Both the position numbers and the translations under genes were made by a program. A stretch of 50,669 nucleotides of DNA from JADFUS01 sp036653215 (GTDB lineage: Bacteria; Bacteroidota; Bacteroidia; Bacteroidales; Rikenellaceae): contig JAVVUK010000003.1 in the NCBI GenBank assembly GCA_036653215.1, positions 1 through 50,669 on the forward strand. The letters are read 5' to 3'. Under the pieces are notes generated by a model, which made no database searches, was not told the DNA's origin, and saw only the letters and a list, made by a program, of their open reading frames with translations. Shown here in pieces: positions 1 through 8,273 of the stretch (position 1 is its first letter; each line of letters starts with the position of its first letter).

Positions 1-497
1 TGTGTTAAGTCGAGAGATTTTGAGGCATAACTCCTCTCTGAAGTTCCGGGAGGACACTCGTCGAAAGCCATCATTATGTCTGCTCCTATAATTCTTTGTG
101 TGTCGATCACATTTTCGGGGGTAAACATATGTTTCGAACCGTCTATGTGCGAACTGAAACGACACCCTTCTTCTGTAATTTTGCGTTGCTCGGCCAAAGA
201 AAAAACCTGAAAACCACCACTATCTGTAAGTATAGGCTTGTCCCACGATGAAAATTTGTGGAGCCCTCCTGCTTCATGTAAAATGTCGAGACCAGGACGC
301 AAATAGAGGTGATATGTATTCCCTAAAATGATGTCAGCCTTCACTTCGTTGATAAGGTCACGGTGGAAAACGCCTTTTACAGTTGCCGCTGTTCCGACAG
401 GCATAAATATAGGGGTTGTTATCTTTCCGTGATCGGTCGTGATCTCTCCTGCACGTGCTTGACTTGAGGTAGCCTTTTTCTCTATTTTAAATTCCAT
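1..497 (-). CDS. tgt: Queuine tRNA-ribosyltransferase (partial, C-terminus beyond window)
   Basis: This enzyme exchanges guanine 34 in the anticodon of GUN tRNAs for queuine or a queuosine precursor in the cytoplasm. The first 165 residues are visible. They begin MEFKIEKKATSSQARAG and contain the family stretches TPIFMPVGTAATVKG, ILGNTYHLYLRPG, ILTDSGGFQVFSL and MAFDECPPG. The Asp in TDSGGFQ is the proton-acceptor aspartate of the family. The Bacteroidales protein is normally about 375 residues, so slightly more than half is lost at the left edge; this is a window cut, not a truncation. The ATG lies 2 nt after the mutS stop codon, so the two genes are almost certainly co-transcribed, with tgt downstream. 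Identity is clear from the sequence. Confidence 0.95.
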   Translation of the reverse strand, partial: MEFKIEKKATSSQARAGEITTDHGKITTPIFMPVGTAATVKGVFHRDLINEVKADIILGNTYHLYLRPGLDILHEAGGLHKFSSWDKPILTDSGGFQVFSLAEQRKITEEGCRFSSHIDGSKHMFTPENVIDTQRIIGADIMMAFDECPPGTSERSYASKSLDLT

Positions 498-499
498 CT

Positions 500-3163
500 T
501 TATTTTTTACCTATTAGCTCTTTAAGGGCACTCAACTTATTAAACGCCTCTATTGGTGTCATATTATTTATATCAAGCCCTAATAAGGCTTTTCTTATGT
601 CTGCAACAAGAGGGTCGTCAAGTTGAAAAAACGAGAGTTGCACCCCATTACTTGATATTTCCTCTTTCTTATATTTCGTAAATGCACTTTTCCCCTTTGT
701 TGAACTTACAGCTTCGATAGTAGGATTTACAGCTATTGAAGCACGTTGTTTCTCAAGGGTTTTTAATATCTCTCCTGCCCTATCTATCACAAAAGATGGC
801 ATTCCTGCCATTTTTGCCACATGGATACCAAAAGAGTGCTCGGTGCCTCCGGGAACGAGTTTACGTAAGAATACTATTTTGTTGTCTATCTCTTTTACTT
901 GGACGTTAAAGTTTTTAATTCTGGGGTATATAGTAGCCATCTCGTTAAGCTCATGGTAGTGTGTGGCAAACAATGTTTTAGCGTTTATGCCGGTGCTTTG
1001 GTGTAGATATTCGACCATCGCCCATGCAATAGAAAGCCCATCGTAAGTGCTTGTTCCTCTACCTATCTCATCGAGAAGGACAAGGCTCTTAGATGTTGCT
1101 TTGTTAAGGATGCTTGCCGATTCTAACATTTCGACCATAAAGGTAGATTCGCCACGAGAGAGATTGTCTGACGCTCCCACACGAGTGAAAATCTTATCCA
1201 CAACGCCAATTGTCGCTTTCTGGGCAGGGACACAAGACCCACATTGTGCCAATATGGTAATTAGGGCACATTGTCTCAATAAGGCGGACTTACCCGACAT
1301 ATTAGGACCTGTAATTATTATTATCTGCTGTTGCTTCCCATCTAAGTGTATATCGTTAGGGATATAGTTTTCCCCCACAGGCATTGACGCTTCTATCATG
1401 GGATGACGACCTCCTGTGATGTCTATAATATCACTATTGTCGATTGTGGGACGCACATATTTGCTGCTTTTCCCTATTTCGGCAAAAGAGAGGAGCACAT
1501 CTATCTTAGCAATTATAGCGGCGTTGTGTTGTATCTCTTTCGTAAACACCGTTACAGCAGATAAAAGCTCTTCATATATTTGTTGTTCGATTATAAGGAT
1601 ACGCTCTTGCGCTCCTAAAATCTTCTCTTCATATTCCTTTAGCTCAGGGGTGATATACCTCTCTGCATTGGCGAGGGTTTGTTTTCTGATCCATGTCTCC
1701 GGCACACGGTCTTTATGGGTATTACGCACTTCCATGTAATATCCGAAGACGTTATTAAAACCGATTTTCAATGACGATATTCCTGTTTCTGCGGCTTCTC
1801 GGTCTTGGATCTTGTATACATACTCCTTGCCTCCAACCGAGATGTCTCGTAATTGGTCGAGCTCCACATTTACATTGGGAGCTATATAATCTCCTTTTGT
1901 GGTGTTCGAGGGAGCTTCGGCAATGAGAGTTGTTAAGATGCGCTTTTTAATATCTTCACATTCATAAAGGCTCTCCCCCCATGCTCGAAGAGATGTATTT
2001 TCACTCTTAAGGCATATCTTTCTTATATGTTGCTCTGCCTCAATGGCATATCCTACTTGTTGAACCTCACGAGGCGTAGCACGCCCAGTGCTGATGCGTG
2101 TTATGAGACGTTCGAGGTCGTGCACCTTACCCACTTGCACCCTTAGGTTATAGCCCTCATCGCTATTTTCTATCATGTGACTTGTCACCTCTTGTCGGCG
2201 GCAAATCTCTTTGGTATCATTAAGTGGCATGGCAAGCCATTGTTTTAAAAGGCGCATACCCATAGGGGTCACAGTGCGGTCTATTACAGAAAAAAGCGAC
2301 TCTCCACCCGGATTATTGGGCTCAAGGATCTCAAGGTTACGAAGTGAGAAGTGGTCAATAGATACAAAGTTACCCTCCTCGATACAACGTATAGTGCTTA
2401 TGTGCGATATTTCCCTATGCTCCGTCATCTCAAGATAATATAAGACGGCTCCGGCAGCGTTTATAGCCTCGATGTTATCGTCTATACCAAAGGCTTTAAG
2501 TCCTTGTGTCTGAAAATGAGAGGTCAGCTTTTTATAACAATTGTCTGTTCCATAAACCCAGTCGTCAAGCTGAAAGGTGAAAAAGCGTTTCCCAAAGGTT
2601 AGAAGCACCTCCTCACGATGTGATCTTTGACAAAGAAGCTCCTTTGGTGACAAGGATGTGAGAAGCTTTAGTATATAGTCTTTGTCGCCCGACGCTACAT
2701 AAAACTCTCCTGTGGTGATGTCTAAAAGGGCAAGCCCTATTTTCTTCTTCCCAAAAAAGAGAGAAGCTACAAAGTTATTATCGTTATTTTGAAGCGTATG
2801 ACTACTTAGTGATACTCCGGGAGTTATAAGTTCTGTGATGCCTCTTTTTACAATTCCTTTAGCACTTTTCGGATCTTCAAGCTGGTCGCAGATAGCAACT
2901 CTTTCTCCGGCGTGCACCAATTTGGGCATATATGTATCTAAGGCATGGTGCGGAAACCCTGCAAGGGCAATAGACGAGGCTTTGCCATTCGCCCTTTTTG
3001 TAAGAGTTATATTTAAGATACGACTTGCTTTTATGGCATCTTCACAAAATGTTTCATAGAAGTCACCTACCCTAAATAATAAAATAGCATCTGGATAACG
3101 CTCTTTAATAGCATTATACTGCTTCATTAGTGGTGTTTCTATTGGCTTTTCTGAGGTGTCCAT
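500..3163 (-). CDS. mutS: DNA mismatch repair protein MutS
   Basis: MutS recognises base mismatches and small loops and recruits MutL using ATP. The N-terminal mismatch-binding motif GDFYETF (Phe-x-Glu) follows a standard MutS-I start (LMKQYNAIKERYPDAILLF). The Walker A GPNMSGKSAL is near residue 615 and the ABC-ATPase signature DEIGRGTSTYDG follows, then FATHYHEL. Length (887 residues from this start) is normal. An in-frame GTG at 3181 would add six residues, but a Bacteroidetes -7 element (TAATTTTG, 3181-3188 on the minus strand) overlaps that GTG, so transcription probably starts after it. I therefore chose the ATG at 3163. It is transcribed divergently from the BACON lipoprotein gene and is followed by tgt. 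Confidence 0.97.
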   Translation of the reverse strand: MDTSEKPIETPLMKQYNAIKERYPDAILLFRVGDFYETFCEDAIKASRILNITLTKRANGKASSIALAGFPHHALDTYMPKLVHAGERVAICDQLEDPKSAKGIVKRGITELITPGVSLSSHTLQNNDNNFVASLFFGKKKIGLALLDITTGEFYVASGDKDYILKLLTSLSPKELLCQRSHREEVLLTFGKRFFTFQLDDWVYGTDNCYKKLTSHFQTQGLKAFGIDDNIEAINAAGAVLYYLEMTEHREISHISTIRCIEEGNFVSIDHFSLRNLEILEPNNPGGESLFSVIDRTVTPMGMRLLKQWLAMPLNDTKEICRRQEVTSHMIENSDEGYNLRVQVGKVHDLERLITRISTGRATPREVQQVGYAIEAEQHIRKICLKSENTSLRAWGESLYECEDIKKRILTTLIAEAPSNTTKGDYIAPNVNVELDQLRDISVGGKEYVYKIQDREAAETGISSLKIGFNNVFGYYMEVRNTHKDRVPETWIRKQTLANAERYITPELKEYEEKILGAQERILIIEQQIYEELLSAVTVFTKEIQHNAAIIAKIDVLLSFAEIGKSSKYVRPTIDNSDIIDITGGRHPMIEASMPVGENYIPNDIHLDGKQQQIIIITGPNMSGKSALLRQCALITILAQCGSCVPAQKATIGVVDKIFTRVGASDNLSRGESTFMVEMLESASILNKATSKSLVLLDEIGRGTSTYDGLSIAWAMVEYLHQSTGINAKTLFATHYHELNEMATIYPRIKNFNVQVKEIDNKIVFLRKLVPGGTEHSFGIHVAKMAGMPSFVIDRAGEILKTLEKQRASIAVNPTIEAVSSTKGKSAFTKYKKEEISSNGVQLSFFQLDDPLVADIRKALLGLDINNMTPIEAFNKLSALKELIGKK

Positions 3164-3180
3164 AATATTTTTATTCGTCA

Positions 3181-3188
3181 CAAAATTA
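3181..3188 (-). promoter_or_regulatory. Candidate -7 element for mutS-tgt
   Basis: TAATTTTG on the minus strand fits the Bacteroidetes -7 form TAnnTTTG and is about 18 nt upstream of the chosen mutS ATG. No convincing TTTG -33 element is seen, so only the -7 half is supported. Confidence 0.4.
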
Positions 3189-3228
3189 ATAAATTTATGT
3201 AAAGAATGAAAATTATTAATTTATTGCC

Positions 3229-3236
3229 TATATTTG
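3229..3236 (+). promoter_or_regulatory. Candidate -7 element for the BACON lipoprotein/M6 peptidase pair
   Basis: TATATTTG followed by C matches TAnnTTTG. It ends only 5 nt before the ATG at 3242, so a transcript from it would be leaderless or nearly so. No clear -33 TTTG is at the expected distance. Confidence 0.4.
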
Positions 3237-3241
3237 CCTTC

Positions 3242-3913
3242 ATGAAAAAGATTATCCCATATATATTTTTATTACTTTTAATGTCTTGTGTCACCGACGA
3301 TGCCTTACCTACATTTGGCGTTGCCGAGTTGTCTTTTAATGGAGCAGCTACAAATGAGCCACAAACAGTAAAAGTAAAAGCTGTTGGAGAATGGTTTATT
3401 GAAGAAGACCTTCCTGCATGGCTTTCCATCTCACCACTATCGGGACTCGATAATGGGGAGATAACAATAAAAACAAATTCCCTAAATGACACAGGGAGTG
3501 AGCGTACCTTCGATGTAGTCTTAAATATTGATGGGGTGGCTGTCTCATATCTTAAAATTATAAACACCACTGCTTCGCAAGATGCTCTTACTGACGGGCT
3601 TTTACTAAAGGACAAAGAAGGTTATTATGAAAAAGGAGAGGGACGTTTTGTGTTCGACCCTATGACCATGCAAATCGGAATTATAGATTTAGAAAACTCT
3701 TTCATCATTTCAGACGATCAGAAAAAGATATTATCTCTTTCATATAACAAAATCCCTGAAATAAACGAAGTTGCCTATATATCTATCCAAAGTCGTGGTA
3801 TAGGCATAGATCTTACAGGAACACTCTCTTGCATGACTTATAAAAAGCAAGATGGGAAGTTATGGTTATACAACATTTCAGAAAAAAGAGGTTTCATAAT
3901 AAAATATCAATAA
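3242..3913 (+). CDS. BACON-domain lipoprotein
   Basis: This is a predicted lipoprotein of 223 residues. The signal peptide MKKIIPYIFLLLLMSC ends in a lipobox (LMSC, Cys16), which fixes the start at 3242 rather than the ATG at 3206 that adds an unlikely 12-residue extension. Residues of about 25-105 look like a BACON domain: a beta-rich stretch with VKAVGEWFIEEDLPAWLSISPL and a later GSERTFDVVLNIDG segment, the usual pattern of this Bacteroidetes Ig-like domain. The C-terminal half has no family I recognise. BACON domains often sit at the N-terminus of extracellular glycan-active or proteolytic proteins, so a cell-surface adhesive or accessory role is an inference. Its stop overlaps the start of the downstream peptidase (TAATG), which suggests translational coupling. 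Confidence 0.8.
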   Translation: MKKIIPYIFLLLLMSCVTDDALPTFGVAELSFNGAATNEPQTVKVKAVGEWFIEEDLPAWLSISPLSGLDNGEITIKTNSLNDTGSERTFDVVLNIDGVAVSYLKIINTTASQDALTDGLLLKDKEGYYEKGEGRFVFDPMTMQIGIIDLENSFIISDDQKKILSLSYNKIPEINEVAYISIQSRGIGIDLTGTLSCMTYKKQDGKLWLYNISEKRGFIIKYQ

Positions 3914-5796
3914 TGAGAAAACTAAGATTTGCATTAAATATTATATTGATATTTATTGTACAAAGCGTCATGGCTATTCCTCCGATGCCTGGTGTTACAA
4001 GAGTTCTTAATGGAGACGGCACATATATCAATGTTCGAATATATGGAGATGACTTTTTCCATTACACCATAACAGACGATGGTTATCTTATCGATATGCC
4101 TTCACAAGGCGTTAATAAAGGTTTTTATGTATACGCCTATACGGACAATCAAGGCAGAATATGTCTCACAAATGATAGAGTTGGCTCTCCTCTAACAAAG
4201 GCAAGTCATCGCCAAAGTGGAATGCCTCAATATGTGAAAGACATAGCACAAGATCGTATCGAAAAGATGCAGCAACGCAACATAGAAGAGGGGTTACTAA
4301 CAAAACAAGTAGATGGCATACGTCGAGCTCCTGCGTCACTTTCCGAGCGTCGAGGCGTAGTGCTACTAATAGAATTTCCAGATCTCCGATTTACACATAC
4401 ACAGTCTGAATATAACAATATGTTAAATCAAAAAGGGTATAGCGCAAATGGAGGGGCAGGCTCGGCAGCAGACTATTTTTACGATAACTCTTTAGGAAAA
4501 ATGTCGTTCTCTTTTGATGTGATAGGTCCTATCCTTGTTTCTAAGCCTTATGCCTATTATGGTTCAAACAACGATGCTGGATATGACAATAATGCAGCTG
4601 AGTTATGTGCAGAGGCGGTGCAGCTTGCATCTATAAATCACGGAGTCGATTTTTCACAATACGACCAAGATAATAACGGAGACATAGACGTGGTATTTTA
4701 TTTCTTCGCCGGGCACGGAGAGGCTCAAGGAGCTTCGGCAGATCACATATGGCCACATAAAAGCGTTGTCGATCCTGATTATAATGCGCATGGAGTCTCT
4801 AATGTGGTAAATGGTAAAAAATTATATACTTATGCCTGCGCCTCAGAGCTGAAAGGGAATAGCGGCGTGAAGATGGATGGCATAGGAACGTTTTGTCACG
4901 AATTTTCACACGTGCTTGGTCTTGTAGACCTTTATGACACCGACCGTGACATTAATGGGAAGTGTGTTGGTGTTGGAAATTATTCTATCATGGATGGCGG
5001 ATCTTACAACTTAGGAGCTACGACTCCGCCATATTACATGGCTTTTGAGCGTGAGATGGTAGGGTGGCTTGACATGGACGACATTGTGATTGATAAAAAG
5101 ATATATCAAGTAAAGTCGATTGAAAATATAAAAGACAATGACGCTGTGGCAATATCTGGAGGTCTCGCTAATACATATTATTACTTAGAGGCTCGTTCAA
5201 AGGACAAATGGGATAGGGGTATTCCAAATTCTGGAGTCTTAGTATATTATATCGATAAATCGAACAAGGAAGTGGCTAACACAGGGATTACAGCAAAAAA
5301 TCTTTGGGCGTACAACAGGCCTAACTCTACGCCATACGCTCCTTGTGCTATGATATTACACGCAAACAACAGCACACAAAAAGGATCTGCAAAGGAGAAT
5401 ATACAAAAAGGATGGGTCTACCCAAATGGTGATAAAAGAGATATAACCCCAGCCACAACGCCAAGTTCAATATCGAGGTATAATGTAGATGACTATTTCT
5501 ATGTGACGGGGATAAAATATAACAGTGATGGGACAGCCTCTTTTGTTATTGGTGAGCGTTCGATGGATCTCTCTAAGGAGTTTCCTGTTGTATCCATAAA
5601 AGTCCCTCAAGGAGGATTCACCACATCTACACCTCTTGAGCTTATCGACGTCGATCAAAACGTAACTAAGGTCGTTTGGTATATAAATGGATCGCCAAGT
5701 AACAATATTATTAAAGGTTCTAATGTTGAGATAAAAGCAGTTATAAACCTCAAAAACGGAACTTCACAGACGCTTTTCAAATACTATAACCTATAA
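3913..5796 (+). CDS. Secreted M6-family metalloprotease (immune-inhibitor-A-like)
   Basis: This is a 627-residue exported zinc metallopeptidase. A signal peptide (MRKLRFALNIILIFIVQSVMA) is followed by IPPMPG, a start seen in many Bacteroidetes M6 proteins. The zinc site HEFSHVLGLVDLYD (HExxHxxGxxD, near residue 329) is intact, and GNYSIMDGGSYN provides the downstream Met-turn-like segment typical of M6 enzymes. The last 70 or so residues look like an Ig-type tail (VWYINGSPSNN). I see no type IX secretion C-terminal signal. The ATG at 3913 shares one base with the upstream stop codon; an in-frame ATG at 3862 lies inside the upstream gene and gives no signal peptide, so it was rejected. Substrate is unknown; a role in degrading host or dietary protein is inference. 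Confidence 0.9.
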   Translation: MRKLRFALNIILIFIVQSVMAIPPMPGVTRVLNGDGTYINVRIYGDDFFHYTITDDGYLIDMPSQGVNKGFYVYAYTDNQGRICLTNDRVGSPLTKASHRQSGMPQYVKDIAQDRIEKMQQRNIEEGLLTKQVDGIRRAPASLSERRGVVLLIEFPDLRFTHTQSEYNNMLNQKGYSANGGAGSAADYFYDNSLGKMSFSFDVIGPILVSKPYAYYGSNNDAGYDNNAAELCAEAVQLASINHGVDFSQYDQDNNGDIDVVFYFFAGHGEAQGASADHIWPHKSVVDPDYNAHGVSNVVNGKKLYTYACASELKGNSGVKMDGIGTFCHEFSHVLGLVDLYDTDRDINGKCVGVGNYSIMDGGSYNLGATTPPYYMAFEREMVGWLDMDDIVIDKKIYQVKSIENIKDNDAVAISGGLANTYYYLEARSKDKWDRGIPNSGVLVYYIDKSNKEVANTGITAKNLWAYNRPNSTPYAPCAMILHANNSTQKGSAKENIQKGWVYPNGDKRDITPATTPSSISRYNVDDYFYVTGIKYNSDGTASFVIGERSMDLSKEFPVVSIKVPQGGFTTSTPLELIDVDQNVTKVVWYINGSPSNNIIKGSNVEIKAVINLKNGTSQTLFKYYNL

Positions 5797-5801
5797 ATAT
5801 A

Positions 5802-5837
5802 AAAAAGGAGTTTAGATTACCTAAACTCCTTTTTTTA
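5802..5837. terminator. Bidirectional intrinsic terminator
   Basis: AAAAGGAGTTTAG (to 5815) pairs with CTAAACTCCTTTT (from 5821) around a 5-nt loop. A run of T follows on the plus strand and the A run before it supplies a U tract on the minus strand. It lies between two convergent genes, the M6 peptidase and fabD, and can end both. Confidence 0.9.
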
Positions 5838-5852
5838 TTATTACGAAATCAT

Positions 5853-6740
5853 CTAAAGGGTTGCCTTAGCCTCACATGGCATCTCAGCATTTACCTTCTT
5901 CACCAATCCACAAAGCACATTACCGGGTCCTAATTCCTCGTAAGAAGTAACACCATCAGCAATCATGTTACGTACCGTTTGTGTCCATCTCACAGGAGAG
6001 GTAAGCTGAGCTATAAGGTTGCTTTTTATCTGTGCAGGGTCGCTATAAGGTTTAGCGTCTACATTTTGATATATAGGACATATAGGTGTCATAAATTCTG
6101 CTTCGTTGATAGCCTTAGCCAGTTCTGTGCGTGCCGACTCCATGAGTGGAGAGTGGAAAGCACCACCCACAGGAAGCATCAACGCACGTTTAGCCCCTGC
6201 TGCTTTGAGCTTCTCACAGGCTTCGGTGACAGCTCCTACAGACCCGGAAATTACAAGTTGACCCGGACAGTTATAGTTAGCAGGAACGACAATTCCGTCA
6301 ATCTTACTACATATCTCTTCGACAACACTATCGTCAAGTGCTAAGACAGCAGCCATTGTTGAAGGTTCTTTCTCACAAGCCTTTTGCATTGCCATAGCAC
6401 GTGTGGCAACAAGACGTAACCCATTTTCAAAAGAGAGACCCCCAGCAGCAACTAAAGCACTAAACTCACCTAAAGAGTGTCCTGCAACCATATCTGGCTT
6501 AAAAGCACTGCCCATAGCTTTAGCTAAGATTACAGAGTGTAAGAAGATAGCCGGTTGTGTTACTTTTGTTTGTTTCAACTCTTCGGCTGTTCCGTGAAAC
6601 ATAATGTCTGTTATTGAGAAACCTAAAATCTGGTTTGCCTTTTCAAAAAGCTCTTTCGCAAGAGGGATGTTGTCATACAGGTCTTTACCCATACCAACAA
6701 ATTGTGCTCCCTGACCGGGAAAAACAAATGCCTTTTTCAT
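5853..6740 (-). CDS. fabD: Malonyl-CoA:ACP transacylase
   Basis: FabD loads malonyl groups onto acyl carrier protein for type II fatty acid synthesis in the cytoplasm. The 295-residue protein starts MKKAFVFPGQGAQFVGMGKDLY and carries the nucleophile motif GHSLGEFSALVAAG (Ser near residue 90). The catalytic His lies in GGAFHSPLME. FPGQGAQ supplies the oxyanion-side glutamine. Length is normal for the family. The gene stands alone, convergent with the peptidase gene. Its upstream leader contains a 45-bp direct repeat interrupted by the 100-N gap; one copy of the repeat runs into the start codon, so the true 5' region is uncertain. Confidence 0.97.
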   Translation of the reverse strand: MKKAFVFPGQGAQFVGMGKDLYDNIPLAKELFEKANQILGFSITDIMFHGTAEELKQTKVTQPAIFLHSVILAKAMGSAFKPDMVAGHSLGEFSALVAAGGLSFENGLRLVATRAMAMQKACEKEPSTMAAVLALDDSVVEEICSKIDGIVVPANYNCPGQLVISGSVGAVTEACEKLKAAGAKRALMLPVGGAFHSPLMESARTELAKAINEAEFMTPICPIYQNVDAKPYSDPAQIKSNLIAQLTSPVRWTQTVRNMIADGVTSYEELGPGNVLCGLVKKVNAEMPCEAKATL

Positions 6741-6783
6741 ATTTAGTTATATTAAGTATTAAGGTTATCGTATTTTGTTTGTC
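6739..6783. repeat. 45-bp direct repeat, copy 1 (touching the fabD start codon)
   Basis: The 45 bases from 6739 to 6783 are identical to 6894-6938. The copy begins with the last two bases of the fabD start codon (read on the plus strand) and ends exactly at the first N of the gap. Confidence 0.95.
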
Positions 6784-6883
6784 NNNNNNNNNNNNNNNNN
6801 NNNNNNNNNNNNNNNNNNNNNNNNNNNNNNNNNNNNNNNNNNNNNNNNNNNNNNNNNNNNNNNNNNNNNNNNNNNNNNNNNNN
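6784..6883. other. Assembly gap (100 N)
   Basis: Exactly 100 N, the usual placeholder length for an unsized gap. It is flanked by two identical 45-bp copies, so the true sequence is probably a short tandem repeat the assembler could not resolve, or two contig ends that overlap. Confidence 0.95.
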
Positions 6884-6893
6884 CTCCTTTCCT

Positions 6894-6938
6894 ATATTTA
6901 GTTATATTAAGTATTAAGGTTATCGTATTTTGTTTGTC
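6894..6938. repeat. 45-bp direct repeat, copy 2
   Basis: Perfect copy of 6739-6783 on the far side of the gap. Ten bases (CTCCTTTCCT) separate it from the last N. Confidence 0.95.
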
Positions 6939-6991
6939 ATTTTTATGTTGTTGCTATTTGTGTAAATATGAAAAAATCATTTTCTAACTTT

Positions 6992-7021
6992 CAAAGATAA
7001 TGATTTTTTTTATTACACAAA
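6992..7021 (-). promoter_or_regulatory. fabD: Candidate fabD promoter
   Basis: On the minus strand TTTG (7018-7021), an 18-nt spacer and TATCTTTG (6992-6999) resemble the Bacteroidetes promoter. Transcripts would run through the repeat and gap region to fabD. The spacer is 1 nt shorter than in the other promoters of this window. Confidence 0.5.
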
Positions 7022-7048
7022 ATAGAGGATGCTAAGCATCCTCTATTT
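7020..7048 (-). terminator. Hairpin ending the MarR operon
   Basis: AAATAGAGGATGC and GCATCCTCTATTT form a perfect 13-bp stem with a 3-nt loop. It is about 60 nt beyond the marR stop. The U tract on the minus strand is short (TTTTG), so termination may be weak. Confidence 0.6.
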
Positions 7049-7106
7049 CAAAATGTAAATAAAACAGATTAAGCATATTTATATCGCAATATAAATAAAA
7101 GGATGC

Positions 7107-7472
7107 TCAGCACCCATTAGCACCCCTTAGCACATTTTGTAATATTGGAGGGAGAGCCGTAACTTCACATTTTATCTCGTGTAGTTTTATTAATCCGTCT
7201 TTAGTGAGGCTAAAACACATCTGACGTTTGTCACACTCTCCCATTAGACGCTCAATAAGCCCTTTCTCCTCTACCGATTTTATAACCTTTGAGGTGTTTG
7301 AGTTACTGAGAGCCATTAGGCGTGCCAGCTCTCCAGAGGTACACTTACCCTCTTTACTGATTGTGCATAATAACATCCCTTCATTGAGTGAGAGGTCATA
7401 CATCTTTTGAAATTGACTTTCAAACTCGGCAATTCCACGATATATATCACGTATCTTACATAAAGTATCCAT
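7107..7472 (-). CDS. MarR-family transcriptional regulator, cysteine-rich
   Basis: A 121-residue winged-helix regulator. The core CTSGELARLMALSNSNTSKVIKSVEEKGLIERLMGECDKRQMCFSLTKDG (about residues 44-95) has the MarR pattern of recognition helix followed by a wing with Asp-Lys-Arg. Seven cysteines in such a short protein are unusual and suggest a redox, metal or electrophile signal, as in OhrR/MosR-type MarR proteins; this is inference. The ATG at 7472 overlaps the ferredoxin stop (TGATG); a GTG one codon earlier is also possible. It is the last gene of the DUF6132-thioredoxin-ferredoxin-MarR operon. Palindromes around the operon promoter make autorepression likely. Confidence 0.85.
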   Translation of the reverse strand: MDTLCKIRDIYRGIAEFESQFQKMYDLSLNEGMLLCTISKEGKCTSGELARLMALSNSNTSKVIKSVEEKGLIERLMGECDKRQMCFSLTKDGLIKLHEIKCEVTALPPILQNVLRGANGC

Positions 7473-7663
7473 CACGACTCAATTAGTGAAACAGCACCCA
7501 TAGGGCATGATTTTACACATTTCCCACAACTTATACATTTTTCGGGGTCGTAAGTTGGTAATGAATACATATCTTTTTGAGAAATGGCATCAACAGGGCA
7601 CTTTGCAATAAGTGGGCAATGGTGATTTTGTGGACATTTCTCCTTGTCAAATATTAAAGACAT
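7472..7663 (-). CDS. Small 4Fe-4S binding ferredoxin-like protein
   Basis: This is a 63-residue cytoplasmic iron-sulfur protein. The second half has a canonical cluster motif CISCGKCVKSCP (Cys43, 46, 49, 53). The first half has only three cysteines in an atypical spacing, CPQNHHCPLIAKCP (Cys10, 16, 22), a form I recall from a family of small Fd proteins with a KCPQNH start. It may hold one normal cluster and one altered or missing cluster. The gene is 4 nt downstream of trxA and overlaps marR, so it is translated as part of the same redox operon. The electron partner is unknown; thioredoxin as a partner is only an inference from position. Confidence 0.85.
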   Translation of the reverse strand: MSLIFDKEKCPQNHHCPLIAKCPVDAISQKDMYSLPTYDPEKCISCGKCVKSCPMGAVSLIES

Positions 7664-7667
7664 ATCT

Positions 7668-8030
7668 CTATTTTTTTAATAACACATTCTCGATAGCTTC
7701 TTTGAAATTAGCTTTTGGCATTGCCCCTTGCGACATCTGTGGCTTTCCCTCCATAGGCACAAATAGGATGCTCGGAATAGAACGTATGCCAAAGGAAGCG
7801 GCTAACTCTTGCTCTTTTTCGGTATCTACCTTATAGATGTATATCTTCCCGTCATATTCAGCCGCCAACTCCTCTAAAATCGGAGCTACGCTCTTGCATG
7901 GTCCACACCAAGAGGCATAAAAGTCAATTATGGCAGGTTTGTCCCCTAAATAGCTCCATTGTGATGGAGAGGCTTCATAATTTGACACCTTAGTCAAAAA
8001 ATCGGCTTTTGTAAGATTGATAGTTTTCAT
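7668..8030 (-). CDS. trxA: Thioredoxin
   Basis: A 120-residue cytoplasmic dithiol oxidoreductase. The active site is FYASWCGPCKSVAP with the redox pair Cys42 and Cys45. The cis-proline segment is GIRSIPSILFV, followed by the family's beta-strand and C-terminal helix (KANFKEAIENVLLKK). There is no signal peptide. It is slightly longer at the N-terminus than E. coli thioredoxin. The gene sits between the DUF6132 membrane protein (6-nt gap) and the ferredoxin (4-nt gap) under a MarR regulator, so it is probably an inducible thioredoxin rather than the housekeeping one; that last point is inference. The symbol is used in the generic sense. Confidence 0.92.
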   Translation of the reverse strand: MKTINLTKADFLTKVSNYEASPSQWSYLGDKPAIIDFYASWCGPCKSVAPILEELAAEYDGKIYIYKVDTEKEQELAASFGIRSIPSILFVPMEGKPQMSQGAMPKANFKEAIENVLLKK

Positions 8031-8036
8031 ATTTTT

Positions 8037-8255
8037 TTATTTTTGATTACGTGGTTTAGTTTTTTTAAATAGACTCAATATCAAAGCACCCATTACAGCA
8101 CCCCATATTACACTTATCGTTGGAGAGGAAGTAATAGGACACGAGCCACTACTACAACCAATAAAGGCATAATATAAATAGCCTGCCACAGCCCCTAAAA
8201 TAGCCCCTATTATGTATAACAGGTTTTGTTTAACAAATAACTTTATCTTTTCCAT
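8037..8255 (-). CDS. DUF6132-like small membrane protein
   Basis: A 72-residue inner-membrane protein with two predicted transmembrane helices (about residues 10-30 and 47-64). The segment between them is GCSSGSCPITSSPTIS; this GCxSGxCPITSSP stretch is what I recall as the hallmark of DUF6132 in Bacteroidetes. Function is unknown. The Cys pair lies at the membrane edge and could be redox active or bind a metal. It is the first gene of the operon with thioredoxin, ferredoxin and MarR, which favours a redox or sulfur-related role. Confidence 0.8.
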   Translation of the reverse strand: MEKIKLFVKQNLLYIIGAILGAVAGYLYYAFIGCSSGSCPITSSPTISVIWGAVMGALILSLFKKTKPRNQK

Positions 8256-8273
8256 ATTCTATTTTATTATCCG

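Noticed and set aside
3178..3615. 145-residue minus-strand ORF opposite the BACON lipoprotein gene
   Set aside because: It has no recognisable motif and lies fully antisense to a gene with a clear lipoprotein signal and domain.
6739..6938. CRISPR or phase-variable inversion at the fabD repeats
   Set aside because: The copies are direct, not inverted, only two are visible, and there are no spacer units or recombinase gene nearby.
6968..7012. Possible terminator AAAAAATCATT/AATGATTTTTT
   Set aside because: The loop would be about 17 nt and the stem is all A-T except one pair; too weak to call, and it overlaps the fabD promoter candidate.
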